Below, piece after piece: positions 17,885 to 27,243 of a DNA stretch of 64,000 nt (within the stretch, counting starts at the first letter, position 1; each line of letters opens with the position of its first letter). Origin of the DNA: Arsenicicoccus piscis (GTDB lineage: Bacteria; Actinomycetota; Actinomycetes; Actinomycetales; Dermatophilaceae). Under the pieces are notes generated by a model. That model searched no databases. It was given only the letters and a program-made list of their open reading frames with translations, and was not told the origin of the DNA. The DNA lies in assembly GCF_022568835.1 (NCBI RefSeq), contig NZ_JAKZHV010000001.1:434001-498000 (forward strand). Reading direction: 5' to 3'. The position numbers and the translations under genes are program-made.

Positions 17885-19316
17885 GGTCAAGTCCCGGGTA
17901 GTGGTGTAGCGGTGGGTGTTCCTTCGTTGGGGGTCAGGCTGTGAGGGCGGGCAGGTTGTCGCCTCCGATCTCGGGGCCGGTGTCGGTGTCGGTGTCGGTG
18001 ATGAGGTTGATGCGGCAGCGGGCGAGGACGTCGAGGCCGAGGTAGCGGCGTCCTTCGGCCCATTCATCGGTTTGCTCGGCCAGGACGGCTCCGATCAGGC
18101 GCACGATCGCTGCCCTGTTGGGGAAGATCCCCACGCTGTCGGTGCGGCGGCGGATCTCGCGGTTGAGGCGTTCGGCGGGGTTGTTCGACCAGATCTGGTT
18201 CCACACGTCTTTGGGGAAGGCGGTGAAGGCGAGGATGTCCGCGCGGGCGGCGTCGAGGTGCTCGTGGACCTCGGGCAGCTTCCCGTCGACGTAGTCCAGC
18301 AGCCGGTCGAACTGCGCCTGGACGGCGTCCTTGCCGGGCTGGTCGTACACGCTGTGCAGCATCGCTTTCACGGCCGGCCACATACTCTTCGGGGTCACCG
18401 ACATCAGGTTCGCGGCATAGTGGGTGCGGCAGCGTTGCCAGGTCGCGCCGGGCAGGTTCGCCGCGATGGCCTCGACCAGGCCTTGGTGGGCGTCGGAGGT
18501 CACCAAGCGGACGCCGGTCAGGCCGCGGGCGGTCAGGTCGGCGAAGAACTCGTTCCACGCCGGCCCGGTTTCACTGGTCGCGATGCGGAGCCCGAGGACT
18601 TCGCGGTGCCCGTCGGCGTTGACACCGACCGCGATCAGCGCGACGGCGTTGACCACGCGTCCGCCTTCGCGGACCTTCATCGTCAGCGCGTCCGCGGACA
18701 CGAACGTGAACGGCCCTGCGTCGGCCAGGGGCCGGTGGCGGAAGTCCTCGACGATCTGGTCCAGATCACTCGCCATCCGTGACACTTGGGACTTGGACAG
18801 CGAGTCGATCCCCAACGTCTTGACGAGCTTGTCCATGCGGCGGGTGGACACTCCGGCGAGGTAGCAGTCGGCGACGACGGTGATCAGCGCGGACTCTGCC
18901 CGCTTGCGGCGCTCGAGGAGCCACTCCGGGAAGTAGGTGCCTTGCCGCAGCTTCGGGATCGCGACATCCACGGTCCCGACGCGGGTATCGAGGTCGCGGT
19001 GGCGGTAGCCGTTGCGTTGCGCCGTCCGCGAGGCGCTGGGTTGGCCGTACTCGGCCCCGACCACCGCGTCGGCGTCCGCGGACAGCAACGCGTTGATCAT
19101 GGTCTGCAGCAGGCTGCGCATCAGGTCCGGCGATGCTTCGGACAGGGCTTCACTCAGCAGGCCGGCAGGGTCGACAATGTGTGGTGCGGTCATCGTGATG
19201 ACTCCGTTCGAGGATTCTGTGGAAGGTTGACTCGAAGGATCACGCGGTGGCCGCACCCACGTCCACTACCGGGACGAGGACAGCGACCGCGCTACACCAC
19301 TATCGGGGACTCAACT
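17885..19316 (-). mobile_element. IS256-family insertion sequence (1432 bp), copy A
   Basis: The ends read GGTCAAGTCC (left, 3' of the transposase) and, on the minus strand, AGTTGAGTCC (right, 5' of the transposase). Each is followed by a shared TAGTGGTGTAGCG block, making ~27-bp imperfect terminal inverted repeats. The 8-bp duplication AGGATGCG flanks it at 17877-17884 and 19317-19324. It carries one transposase gene. Terminal polarity matches the second element at 62405-63832, which fixes the boundaries. Confidence 0.9.
17934..19193 (-). CDS. IS256-family transposase, copy A
   Basis: 419 residues starting MTAPHIVDPAG. A DDE catalytic triad is visible: D168 in FVSADALTMKV, D234 in LVTSDAHQGLVEA, and Glu about 341 in NNPAERLNREIRRR. 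The spacing matches the family (about 167/233/341). The motif CRTHYAANLMS is typical. Full length with no frameshift, so it is potentially active. It ends in a DTDTDTG tail encoded by a short GGTGTC repeat. Confidence 0.95.
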   Translation of the reverse strand: MTAPHIVDPAGLLSEALSEASPDLMRSLLQTMINALLSADADAVVGAEYGQPSASRTAQRNGYRHRDLDTRVGTVDVAIPKLRQGTYFPEWLLERRKRAESALITVVADCYLAGVSTRRMDKLVKTLGIDSLSKSQVSRMASDLDQIVEDFRHRPLADAGPFTFVSADALTMKVREGGRVVNAVALIAVGVNADGHREVLGLRIATSETGPAWNEFFADLTARGLTGVRLVTSDAHQGLVEAIAANLPGATWQRCRTHYAANLMSVTPKSMWPAVKAMLHSVYDQPGKDAVQAQFDRLLDYVDGKLPEVHEHLDAARADILAFTAFPKDVWNQIWSNNPAERLNREIRRRTDSVGIFPNRAAIVRLIGAVLAEQTDEWAEGRRYLGLDVLARCRINLITDTDTDTGPEIGGDNLPALTA

Positions 19317-19695
19317 AGGATGCGCGGGCCTATGCCGAGTGCTTCACCCCGGACGCCGACTACATCATCGCCAACGGCAAGCTGGAGCATGGCTGGGACG
19401 AGATCATCAGCAACCACGAGCTGATCTTCGGGGCCTGGGCTCGCAACAGCCACCTCGAAGGACGCATCTATCAGATCCGGTACATCACCGCAGACGTGGC
19501 CATCCTCACGGCCTACGGTCACATCGAGTACGACGACCACCGGTCCAGCGAGCTCAACAAGCGAACGATCTACACCCTCACGGCACTTCGACGGCCGGAA
19601 GGGTGGCGCTTCGTCGCCTACCAGAACACTTCTCTAGGAACCCGGTAGATCCCCTGCACCAGATCGCCCGTCCAGATCACCACCGGCGCGGGAGT

Positions 19696-19760
19696 CTGCG
19701 CACGAACCCGTGAGACGCCGCCCTCCCGACCCTACGCACCTCAAGACAACCTGCGCAGAT
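19696..19760 (+). repeat. Dispersed ~65-bp repeat, copy 2
   Basis: Same orientation and about 85 percent identical by eye to 16073-16137. Together the two copies bracket the PadR-NmrA-SnoaL module and its IS. Confidence 0.8.
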
Positions 19761-19805
19761 CACCAGCCGCCCCGACGCGCGCAGATCACCACCCGCCCCG
19801 ACGCG
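19754..19805. repeat. 26-bp tandem duplication
   Basis: The unit GCAGATCACCAGCCGCCCCG plus ACGCGC occurs twice in tandem with one mismatch. Its GCAGATCACC start is the same motif found in the dispersed repeat. Confidence 0.75.
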
Positions 19806-19843
19806 CGGGCAGCAGCAACAACCCCACCTCAACCCGACGGCCT

Positions 19844-21226
19844 CTACTCCGACTCGCCAGAAGGCACCCGCACCTCGAACCGCGCTCCGCCCCACGGGGA
19901 CTCGCCGGAGACGACGGTGCCGCCATGCGCCTGGACGATCTCGCGGACGATGGCGAGGCCGAGGCCGGACCCTCCTGAGTCACGCGACCGACTGGCGTCG
20001 AGGCGCACGAACCGGTCGAAGATGCGCTCGCGGTCCTCCGCCGGGACCCCCTGGCCGTCGTCGTCGACCTGCAGCACGGCCCAGCCGTCAATCTCCTTGA
20101 CGCGCAACGCGATCCGGGTGCGACCGTGTCGGGCGGCGTTGTCGGCGAGGTTGCGCACGACCTGCACGAGCCGCCGCTGGTCGCCGCGCACCCGGACCGG
20201 GGTGATGTCCAGGATCACCTTGTGGTCGCGAATCTCGTTGAGCCGCTTGGCTTCCTGCTCGAGGATGTCGTCGAGGTCTACGTCTTCCTCGCCGAGCATG
20301 ATGCCGCGGTCGTCGGACTTGCTGAGCAGCAGCAGGTCGTCGACGAGGTGGGCCAGCCGGGTCGTCTCGGAGTCCATCAGCTCGCCGAGACCGCTCCAGG
20401 TCTGCCCGCTCGGGTCGGTCTGGGCGACCTCGATCGACGCCCGCAAGGTGGCGAGCGGCGAGCGCAGCTCGTGACTCGCGTCCGCGACGAACCGCCGCTG
20501 TGCGGTCTGCCCCGCCTCGAGCCGGGTCAGCATCGCGTTCATCGTGCGGGCGAGCTGGGCGATCTCGTCGTCGTTGGGCGGCACCGGCACCCGGTCGTGG
20601 AGGCGGGCGCTGCTGATCCGGTCGACCCGCGAGCGGATCTCGGCGACGGGGCGCAGCGAGCGGCCGACGATCCACCAGGCCGACAGCCCGCTCACCACCA
20701 TGAGGAAGGGCACCCCGGCGAGCAGGATCAGGCCGGTCGTGCGCACGGCCTCCTCCTGGCTGTCCTGACTCGTTGCGAGCTGCACGACGTAGCTGTGCCC
20801 CTGGTGGCTCGCCCGGCGGGCCATGATCACCAGGTCGGGGTCGTCGTCGGGGGTCCACCACGGACGCACCCCCACGAGCTCGTCCTCACCGGCGGGCGGG
20901 TCGAGCGTGGGCATCGAGCCGGCCGTCCGCGAGGTCGAGGCGTAGACCACCTCGCGGGTCGCGCGGTCGACCACCTCCACCCGGAAGCCCTCCGCGGTCA
21001 GCGACTCCTGCAGTCCCGAGACCTCGCGCGGGCCGGACGTGCTCACCATCGTCGCCACGTCGTGCACGTGCCCGGACAGGGTCTCGACCAGGCTGTCGGT
21101 GAGCGCGCGATGCAGCAGCTGGGTCAGCGCCAGGACGCCCGCGAGGAGCGGCACGGCGACGATGAGCACCGCCACGACGGTGAGCTGCTGACGGACCCCG
21201 CGGCTACCGGGGCGAAGGAAGGCCAT
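19844..21226 (-). CDS. HAMP-domain sensor histidine kinase (CutS/MprB-like)
   Basis: 460 residues from the ATG at 21226. Membrane segments at about 17-38 and 164-186 bracket a ~125-residue extracytoplasmic sensor, followed by HAMP (RSLRPVAEIRSRVDRI). HisKA has phospho-acceptor H252 in VADASHELRSPLATL. The ATPase has NLADNAARHG, DDGQGVPAEDRERIFDRF and GSGLGLAIVREI. No response regulator is adjacent. The OmpR-type regulator at 14309-14986 is the nearest candidate partner, separated by the accessory patch and on the opposite strand. Confidence 0.93.
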   Translation of the reverse strand: MAFLRPGSRGVRQQLTVVAVLIVAVPLLAGVLALTQLLHRALTDSLVETLSGHVHDVATMVSTSGPREVSGLQESLTAEGFRVEVVDRATREVVYASTSRTAGSMPTLDPPAGEDELVGVRPWWTPDDDPDLVIMARRASHQGHSYVVQLATSQDSQEEAVRTTGLILLAGVPFLMVVSGLSAWWIVGRSLRPVAEIRSRVDRISSARLHDRVPVPPNDDEIAQLARTMNAMLTRLEAGQTAQRRFVADASHELRSPLATLRASIEVAQTDPSGQTWSGLGELMDSETTRLAHLVDDLLLLSKSDDRGIMLGEEDVDLDDILEQEAKRLNEIRDHKVILDITPVRVRGDQRRLVQVVRNLADNAARHGRTRIALRVKEIDGWAVLQVDDDGQGVPAEDRERIFDRFVRLDASRSRDSGGSGLGLAIVREIVQAHGGTVVSGESPWGGARFEVRVPSGESE

Positions 21227-21275
21227 GCGGCCATTGTCCAGGTCGGGCGGCCGCGAGGACGGGCGCACGAGCCGG

Positions 21276-22148
21276 TCAGTCGGCCGCGGTCGCGGTCGAC
21301 GAGTTCGTCAGGGCCTTCAAGATCTCGGCCGCGATGAGCCGGTGACCGGCGGCGTCGGGGTGGTCGCCGTCGTCGGCCAGCAGGGGGGTCGGGTCCAGGT
21401 CGCCCCCGCCCTTGAACGGCTCGTAGAGGTCCACGACCGTCGCGCTCTGGCCGATCGACGTGACGAGGGCGGCGTTGAACTGCGTGGTGAGCGTGTCGTT
21501 CGCCCGGCGCGTCGCAGCGTCCGTCACGACGTCACCGTCCTGGAAGACGTTCCAGTAGGTCGTCACGAGGACCCGGGCCTTCGGGGCCAACTGGTGCACG
21601 AGCGCCACATCGGCAGCCACGGAGGCCGTCGCTGTGGCGACCCTGGGTGCCCAGGTGGCGGAGGAGGCGGCCGTGATGCCGTCCTCGAGGTCGGCCAGGT
21701 CGTTGGCGCCGGTGGTGACGACGACCAGGTCGGCCCCCGAGACGGCCGTGCGGGTCGTGGGATCGCTGCGCAGCGACTCCGCCAGGTCGGTGCTCGTAGA
21801 CCCCGCCTCACCGAGGTTGTCGACGCTCACCGGGTGGCCGAGCCGGGTCTGCAGCGACTGGGCGACCAGCTCGGGATAGGCGGCGCAGTCGCACGCGCTG
21901 CCCTCAGGCACCGAGTCACCGAGCGCGACGACCCGGTGGACGTCCGGGAGAGGCCTGCTCGTCGCGGGAGCGGTGGCGTTGGCGGCCCGGCCGTCCGCGC
22001 CTCCGGCGGCCGGCCCGGACGGTTGCGCCGCCGCGACGGCGGCGAGGCGGTGCGCCAGACCCGGCAGCTCCGGGATGGCGACCACGGTGCCGGCGACGGT
22101 CAGCAACCCAGTGGCAGCGAGGGCTACCGAGGTGGGCGCACGACGCAT
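21276..22148 (-). CDS. Secreted SGNH/GDSL hydrolase
   Basis: 290 residues. An N-terminal hydrophobic segment (VALAATGLLTVAGTVVAI) suggests a signal peptide or anchor, then an Ala/Gly/Pro-rich linker. The catalytic blocks are VVALGDSVPEG (Ser79), GEAGSTS, TTGANDL and DGDHPDAAGH (Asp and His). CDCAAYPE next to block I suggests a disulfide. It is probably an extracellular lipase or esterase. Divergent from the frameshifted esterase gene, with ~154 bp between starts. Confidence 0.88.
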   Translation of the reverse strand: MRRAPTSVALAATGLLTVAGTVVAIPELPGLAHRLAAVAAAQPSGPAAGGADGRAANATAPATSRPLPDVHRVVALGDSVPEGSACDCAAYPELVAQSLQTRLGHPVSVDNLGEAGSTSTDLAESLRSDPTTRTAVSGADLVVVTTGANDLADLEDGITAASSATWAPRVATATASVAADVALVHQLAPKARVLVTTYWNVFQDGDVVTDAATRRANDTLTTQFNAALVTSIGQSATVVDLYEPFKGGGDLDPTPLLADDGDHPDAAGHRLIAAEILKALTNSSTATAAD

Positions 22149-22302
22149 CGACACGATCCTTCCGACTACCGCCTCCCCCGATGGTCGCACGGGACGCCGT
22201 CTGCGGGCTGAGCGGACGCTGAGCCCGTGGTGTGACGTCGTACCCTGGCGGGCACACTCGTCCGCAGCGGACCGACGTGGATGCTGGGGGTCAGGGGGGT
22301 CG

Positions 22303-23459
22303 ATGGGACCGACGTCGCTCAAGGTGGTGCTGCTGGTCGGCGCCCTGGCGCTCGCCGTGCCGGTCGTGCTGGGAGTGCTGGTGGCGCGCCGGCCAGGTCG
22401 GCTGCGCACCCGCATCCTGCACGGGGTCGGCGTAGCCCTCGCCGTCCTCGCCTCACAGGTCCTCGCGGTCGGCGCCCTGGGGCTGGCGCTCAACCGGGAT
22501 CTCACGCTGTTCCCGACCTGGGGCAGCGTCGTCGACGCCGTCAACGCCGACCCGAGCGACGCCCTCGCCCAGGTGGGCATCGCCCCCCAGCAGGACGGCC
22601 TCGGGCTGGGACCGGACCAGCTCAAGTCCGTCCGCACCAAGGGCTACGCGCTGCACCACAAGCAGCCCAAGGGTGCGGCCGGCGTCTACCGCGACTATGT
22701 CGTGACCGGGCCGAAGAGCGGGGTGACCAAGAAGGTCGTGGTGTGGCTGCCACCGGGTTACGACTCCGGCCAGTCGGTCGCGAACCTGCCGGTCATGATG
22801 GTGCTCGGCGGGGCGTACGTGTCGCTGGACTGGACGGTGGACTTCCTCTACTTCGGCGAGGAGGCCAGCCGGCTCATCGCGGCCAAGAAGGTTAAGCCGT
22901 TCATCGCCGTCTTCCCCGACATCAACGTGCAGGCGCCCCAGGACACCGAGTGCGTGGACTACCCGAGCGGGGTGCTCGCCTACCGTGGCTGAGCACGGAC
23001 ATCCCGCACTGGGTCACGCAGACCTTCCACAGCTCGACCGACCGGCGGCGCTGGAGCGTGCAGGGCTGGTCGCTCGGCGGCTACTGCGCCGCCAAGCTGC
23101 AGGCCAGCGACCCGGGCCGGTTCGTCGCCGCCGCCGCGGTCCAGGGCTACTTCGAGCCCGAGCCCGACGGGACGACCGGCGCGCTCAAGCTGGACCTGAT
23201 GCGCAGCGCGGCCCTGCGCAACAAGGCCAGCGTGAGCAGGCTGATCCGCAACAAGACCCCACGCGACCAGCTGCGCCTGCTCGCCATCTCCTCGCCGTCC
23301 GACGCCCAGTCCTACGACCAGACCGCCGCGTTCGGCCGAGCCGTGGCTGGACGTCCCGGCGTGCGGGTGGTCATGGTCCCGGGCCAGGGACACACCCTCG
23401 CCGCCTGGCTCGGCACGCAGGAGCAGGTGCTGCCGTTCCTGCTCAACCACCAGCCCTGA
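22303..23459 (+). pseudogene. Membrane-anchored esterase (alpha/beta hydrolase) with a one-base frameshift
   Basis: The ATG at 22303 starts MGPTSLKVVLLVGALALAVPV with two N-terminal membrane segments. VVVWLPPGYDSG and LPVMMVLGGAY then begin an esterase-D/antigen-85-like hydrolase. The frame stops at 22992 just after PSGVLAY. The rest (WLSTDIPHWVTQTF, nucleophile GWSLGGYCA, VPGQGHTLAAW with the His) runs in another frame to 23459. The length is 3n+2, so one base is missing at 22981-22987. Restored, it is a ~385-residue complete enzyme. True decay or assembly error. Confidence 0.82.
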
Positions 23460-23583
23460 ACCACTGAGCCGACCACGGCCACCAGCACCGCCGACGTCGA
23501 TCGAGTGACCTGGATCGCATTGGCCGACCCTATCGTCGGGATCGAGACAATCGATCGACCACGCCTTGGGTTAGGTGGTGTTT

Positions 23584-23602
23584 CGATATAGACTGTTTAT
23601 CG
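23584..23602. promoter_or_regulatory. Putative OxyR operator upstream of ahpC
   Basis: CGATA-N9-TATCG is an interrupted dyad of the LysR T-N11-A type, 40 bp before the ahpC ATG, inside an AT-rich promoter stretch. oxyR lies in the same cluster. Inference. Confidence 0.5.
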
Positions 23603-23641
23603 ACAGTCATCCACCGAACGAACTCCACGAGGTGTGTACGC

Positions 23642-24205
23642 ATGGCCCTGGTCAACACCAAGATCCTCCCCTTCTCCACCACCGCCTTCAAGGACGGTGC
23701 CTTCGTCGACGTGACCGACGCCGACGTCCTCGGCAAGTGGGCGATCTTCTTCTTCTACCCCGCGGACTTCACCTTCGTCTGCCCCACCGAGCTCGGTGAC
23801 CTGGCGGACTACTACGACGAGCTCAAGGGCCTGGGTGTCGAGGTCTACTCGGTGTCCACCGACACGCACTTCGTGCACAAGGCCTGGCACGCCAGCTCCG
23901 ACACGATCGCGAAGATCTCGTACTTCATGCTCGGCGACCCGAGCGGTGTCATCACCAACAACTTCCAGAACATGCGTGAGGGCCAGGGCCTGGCCGACCG
24001 CGCCACCTTCCTGGTCGACCCGGAAGGCGTCATCCAGTTCATGGAGGTCACCGCCGAGGGCATCGGCCGCAACGCCGCCGAGCTGGTCCGCAAGGTCAAG
24101 GCCGCGCAGTACGTCGCCGCCCACCCGGGTGAGGTCTGCCCGGCCAAGTGGGAGGAGGGAGAGGTCACCCTCGCCCCCTCGATCGACCTCGTGGGCAAGA
24201 TCTGA
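23642..24205 (+). CDS. ahpC: Alkyl hydroperoxide reductase subunit C (peroxiredoxin)
   Basis: 187 residues, the usual length of AhpC. Peroxidatic Cys47 in [13 protein letters not shown] and resolving Cys (about 166) in GEVCPAKW define a typical two-Cys peroxiredoxin that reduces H2O2, organic peroxides and peroxynitrite in the cytosol. Electrons come from AhpF encoded 158 bp downstream. A strong terminator-like hairpin separates the two, so ahpC may be expressed at a higher level. An OxyR-like dyad lies in the promoter. Confidence 0.97.
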   Translation: MALVNTKILPFSTTAFKDGAFVDVTDADVLGKWAIFFFYPADFTFVCPTELGDLADYYDELKGLGVEVYSVSTDTHFVHKAWHASSDTIAKISYFMLGDPSGVITNNFQNMREGQGLADRATFLVDPEGVIQFMEVTAEGIGRNAAELVRKVKAAQYVAAHPGEVCPAKWEEGEVTLAPSIDLVGKI

Positions 24206-24220
24206 GTCGTCCCACCGTCG

Positions 24221-24255
24221 CGACGCCCCGACCACCGGCGGTGGCCGGGGCGTCG
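24221..24255 (+). terminator. Intrinsic terminator-like hairpin after ahpC
   Basis: Arms CGACGCCCCG (24221-24230) and CGGGGCGTCG (24246-24255) are perfect complements, with an inner CCACC/GGTGG stem. It starts 16 bp after the ahpC stop and could attenuate read-through into ahpF. No T-run, as is usual in GC-rich actinobacteria. Confidence 0.7.
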
Positions 24256-24267
24256 CTGCTCAGCGCA

Positions 24268-24323
24268 CCAGCCTGACCCCACCAGCCTGACCTGACCCCA
24301 CCAGCCTGACCCCACCAGCCTGA
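24268..24323. repeat. 14-bp tandem repeat between ahpC and ahpF
   Basis: CCAGCCTGACCCCA occurs about 3.6 times, one copy carrying a 5-bp internal duplication. Confidence 0.8.
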
Positions 24324-24363
24324 AACCTCCACGCCACCACCACATCTCGCAAGGAGCCTCGTC

Positions 24364-25944
24364 GTGCTCGACGCCAACCTGCTCGCCCAGCTGAAGACCT
24401 ATCTCGCCAACGTCACGGCGCCGATCGAGCTGGTGGCGTCCCTCGACGAGCGGCCCAAGTCGGCCGACCTGCGCGCGATGCTCACCGAGATCGCGAGCCA
24501 GTCCGACCTCGTCACCGCGCGGTTCGACGGCACCGCCGAGCGCCGTCCCAGCTTCCGCATCGAGCGGGTCGGCACCGACGTCGCCGTCGAGTTCGCCGGC
24601 CTCCCCCTCGGCCACGAGTTCACCTCCCTCGTGCTGGCGCTGCTGCAGGTCGGCGGCCACCCGGTCAAGGAGGACGAGGACGTCATCGCGTCGGTGCGTG
24701 ACCTCGAGGGTGACCTCGAGTTCGTCACCTACATGTCGCTCAGCTGCCAGAACTGCCCCACGGTCGTGCAGGCGCTCAACGCCATGAGCGTCCTCAACCC
24801 GCGCATCAAGCACGTGGCCGTCGAGGGCTCGCTGTTCCAGGACGAGATCGACGCCCGCAAGATCATGGCCGTCCCCACGGTCTACCTCAACGGCGAGCTG
24901 TTCGGCTCGGGCCGGATGGACGTGGCCGATATCGTCGCCAAGCTCGACACCGGCGCCGGCGCCAAGGTCGCCGCCAAGCTCAACGCCGTCGAGCCCTTCG
25001 AGGTGCTCGTCGTCGGTGGCGGCCCCGGCGGTGCTGCAGCGTCGATCTACGCCGCCCGCAAGGGAATTCGCACCGGCCTGGTCGCGGAGCGCTTCGGCGG
25101 GCAGGTCCTCGACACGATGGCGATCGAGAACTTCATCTCCATCCCCTACACCGAGGGCCCCAAGCTGGGTGCCGAGCTCGAGGCGCACGTCAAGAACTAC
25201 GACGTAGAGCTCTACAAGGGTCTCGCGGCCACCAAGCTGGTGCCGGCCACCGAGCCGGGCGGCCTCGCGACCGTCGAGCTCGGGCCCGATGCACGGCTGT
25301 CGGCGAAGTCCGTCATCGTGGCGACCGGCGCGCGCTGGCGGCACATGGGTGTGCCGGGTGAGCAGGAGTACAAGAACAAGGGCGTCACGTTCTGCCCGCA
25401 CTGCGACGGGCCGCTCTTCAAGGGCAAGCGGGTCGCCGTGATCGGTGGCGGCAACTCCGGCATCGAGGCGGCCATCGACCTGGCCGGCGTCGTCGGTCAC
25501 GTCACCGTGGTCGAGTTCCTCGACGTCCTGCGCGCCGACGAGGTCCTGGTCCGCAAGCTGAAGAGCCTGCCGAACGTCGACATCGTGATGAGCGCCCGCA
25601 CCACCGAGGTGCTCGGGGACGGCGACCAGGTCACCGGCCTCGACTACGAGGACCGCGTCACCGGTGAGCTGAAGCACCTCGACCTCGAGGGCATCTTCGT
25701 GCAGATCGGGCTGCTGCCCAACACCGAGTGGCTGCAGGGCACCCTCGAGCTGAACCCGCGCGGCGAGATCGTCGTCGACGAGCGCGGCGCCACCAGCGCC
25801 GACGGGATCTTCGCGGCCGGCGACTGCACCACCGAGCCGTTCAAGCAGATCGTCGTCGCCATGGGCACCGGCTCCACCGCCGCCCTCTCGGCGTTCGACC
25901 ACCTCATCCGCACCTCGGCCCCGACGAGCGACGAGGCTGCATGA
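24364..25944 (+). CDS. ahpF: Alkyl hydroperoxide reductase subunit F
   Basis: 526 residues from a GTG with AAGGAG upstream. The N-terminal double-thioredoxin domain carries CQNC (C128/C131). The FAD site follows in [19 protein letters not shown], then the second redox pair CPHC (344/347), the NAD(P)H site [16 protein letters not shown], and [16 protein letters not shown]. It passes electrons from NAD(P)H through FAD and two disulfides to AhpC. The start of oxyR overlaps its stop by four bases. Confidence 0.97.
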   Translation: MLDANLLAQLKTYLANVTAPIELVASLDERPKSADLRAMLTEIASQSDLVTARFDGTAERRPSFRIERVGTDVAVEFAGLPLGHEFTSLVLALLQVGGHPVKEDEDVIASVRDLEGDLEFVTYMSLSCQNCPTVVQALNAMSVLNPRIKHVAVEGSLFQDEIDARKIMAVPTVYLNGELFGSGRMDVADIVAKLDTGAGAKVAAKLNAVEPFEVLVVGGGPGGAAASIYAARKGIRTGLVAERFGGQVLDTMAIENFISIPYTEGPKLGAELEAHVKNYDVELYKGLAATKLVPATEPGGLATVELGPDARLSAKSVIVATGARWRHMGVPGEQEYKNKGVTFCPHCDGPLFKGKRVAVIGGGNSGIEAAIDLAGVVGHVTVVEFLDVLRADEVLVRKLKSLPNVDIVMSARTTEVLGDGDQVTGLDYEDRVTGELKHLDLEGIFVQIGLLPNTEWLQGTLELNPRGEIVVDERGATSADGIFAAGDCTTEPFKQIVVAMGTGSTAALSAFDHLIRTSAPTSDEAA

Positions 25945-26867
25945 ACCTGCGCGACCTGGAGTACCTGGTCGCCCTCGACGAGCACCGCCACTTCGGCCGC
26001 GCCGCAGCCGCCTGCTACGTGAGCCAGCCGACGCTCTCCACGCAGGTCAAGAAGCTCGAGACCGAGCTGGGCGTGCCCCTGGTCGAGCGTGGTGTGCGCC
26101 GCGTCCTGCTCACCCCCGCCGGTGAGCAGGTCGCGGCTCGCGCCCGCATCATGTTGGACGAGGCCGCCGAGATCCGCGTGCTCGCCGACCGGGCCCGCAA
26201 CCCGCGCTCGGGCACGCTGCGGCTCGGCATCTTCCCGACGCTCGCGCCCTACCTGCTGCCGCACGTCGTGCCGACGCTCAGGCGCCGGTTCCCCGACATC
26301 GAGCTGCGCCTGGTCGAGGAGCGCAGCCCCGAGCTGCTCGACCAGCTGCGCGCGGGGCGGCTCGACGCGGCCGCCCTGGCCCTGCCGGTCGCCGACGACT
26401 CGCTGCACAGCGAGCCGCTGTTCCGCGAGGACTTCCTGATGGCGGTCCCCGACGGTCACCAGCTCACCCAGCTGCACCGGCCGCTGCGCCCTGCCGACCT
26501 CGCCGGGGAGCCGCTGCTGCTGCTGGAGGACGGCCACTGCCTGCGCGACCAGACGGTCGCCCTCTGCCGCGTGTCGGGCGCCATCGAGCACCAGGAGTTC
26601 CAGGCCACCAGCCTGGAGACGCTGCGTCACATGGTGGCCGCCGGAGCCGGCTCCACGCTGCTGCCCGCGATGTCGGTCTCCCCGCCGGTAGCGCCCGCAC
26701 CCGGTCTACGGCTGCTGCCGTTCGCCGCCCCCGCACCGCACCGCGACATCGCCCTGTTCTGGCGCGGGTCGAGCGCCGTGGCCGAGCTCGTGCGCGACGT
26801 CGCCTCGGTCCTGCGCAACCCCCCGGGAGCCGCGGTCACGCCCTGGCAGCCCAAGACCAGCGGGTGA
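25941..26867 (+). CDS. oxyR: Hydrogen-peroxide sensing LysR regulator
   Basis: 308 residues. The N-terminal LysR helix-turn-helix ([20 protein letters not shown]) is followed by a substrate-binding-like domain. Two cysteines at positions 200 and 209 in [12 protein letters not shown] match the Cys199/Cys208 redox switch of E. coli OxyR. It is co-transcribed downstream of ahpF (ATGA overlap) rather than divergent from ahpC, which would give feedback if OxyR acts at the ahpC promoter. Confidence 0.95.
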   Translation: MNLRDLEYLVALDEHRHFGRAAAACYVSQPTLSTQVKKLETELGVPLVERGVRRVLLTPAGEQVAARARIMLDEAAEIRVLADRARNPRSGTLRLGIFPTLAPYLLPHVVPTLRRRFPDIELRLVEERSPELLDQLRAGRLDAAALALPVADDSLHSEPLFREDFLMAVPDGHQLTQLHRPLRPADLAGEPLLLLEDGHCLRDQTVALCRVSGAIEHQEFQATSLETLRHMVAAGAGSTLLPAMSVSPPVAPAPGLRLLPFAAPAPHRDIALFWRGSSAVAELVRDVASVLRNPPGAAVTPWQPKTSG

Positions 26868-26919
26868 TGCACCACCCCAACTACTTGAACTCTCCACAAA
26901 CGGGGACGAAGGTAGACCC

Positions 26920-27243
26920 ATGGGCAGGGGTCGTCTCGGTGGTGCGTCGCGCGTGCGCCGACCCGTCCGCCGGCTCCAACGCCGCGCCGTCCGACCCGAC
27001 GCTCGCGCACTGCTCGTCGTCGTCCTGACGCTGCTCGCGCTCGGCGCGGCCGCCCTCCTCGGCCCGACGACACCGGCGGCCACAGCGGCGCCAGCCTCAC
27101 TCCGGCTCCCCGCCACGGCGCCCGCCGACGCCGGCGAACCGGTCCCGGCCGGGCCTACCCCGGCCACCGCGGCGCCGCTCGGACGCGGGTCGAGCGCCGG
27201 GGTGCTCCCCCGCAACACCGGGATGGGTGCCTGTGCGGGCTAG
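26920..27243 (+). CDS. Small Ala/Pro-rich membrane-anchored protein, possibly truncated
   Basis: 107 residues. A basic N-terminus is followed by one membrane segment ([18 protein letters not shown]), then an Ala/Pro/Thr-rich extracytoplasmic stretch. AAGGTAG precedes the ATG. The frame ends where the antisense UvrA-like remnant begins (about 27,210-27,240), so its C-terminus may be lost at a recombination junction. No family recognised. Confidence 0.5.
   Translation: MGRGRLGGASRVRRPVRRLQRRAVRPDARALLVVVLTLLALGAAALLGPTTPAATAAPASLRLPATAPADAGEPVPAGPTPATAAPLGRGSSAGVLPRNTGMGACAG

Larger units (their letters stand above)
17790..19648 (+). pseudogene. SnoaL/NTF2-like protein gene interrupted by an IS element
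   Basis: The ATG at 17790 begins MTQTTRSSLTPADDAEIRQL. After the IS, frame resumes at 19319 as DARAYAECFTPDADYI and runs to TAG at 19646-19648 with a typical SnoaL-like fold (YQIRYITADVAILTAYGHIE). Removing the IS and one copy of the 8-bp target duplication does not restore a single frame: left and right parts differ by two positions and a TAG lies between. So the gene also carries an indel near 17852-17860. The sequence around the insertion point forms a near-perfect hairpin. Family members are ~130-residue hydrolases, isomerases or ligand-binding proteins; this copy is inactive. Confidence 0.85.
19649..19843. other. Intergenic repeat-rich region, no gene seen
   Basis: Holds the second copy of the 65-bp repeat and a 26-bp tandem duplication between the SnoaL remnant and the histidine-kinase stop codon. 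Confidence 0.6.

Noticed and set aside
17934-19193. Transposase considered as Mutator/host-domesticated gene
   Set aside because: Intact terminal repeats and target duplication show a normal IS.
24268-24323. Tandem CCAGCCTGACCCCA copies considered as a CRISPR-like array
   Set aside because: Units are contiguous with no spacers, no palindromic repeat and no cas genes.
23845-25902. 685-codon minus frame opposite ahpC/ahpF
   Set aside because: Low-complexity Asp/Val/Gly/His sequence antisense to unmistakable AhpC and AhpF; also spans the ahpC terminator.
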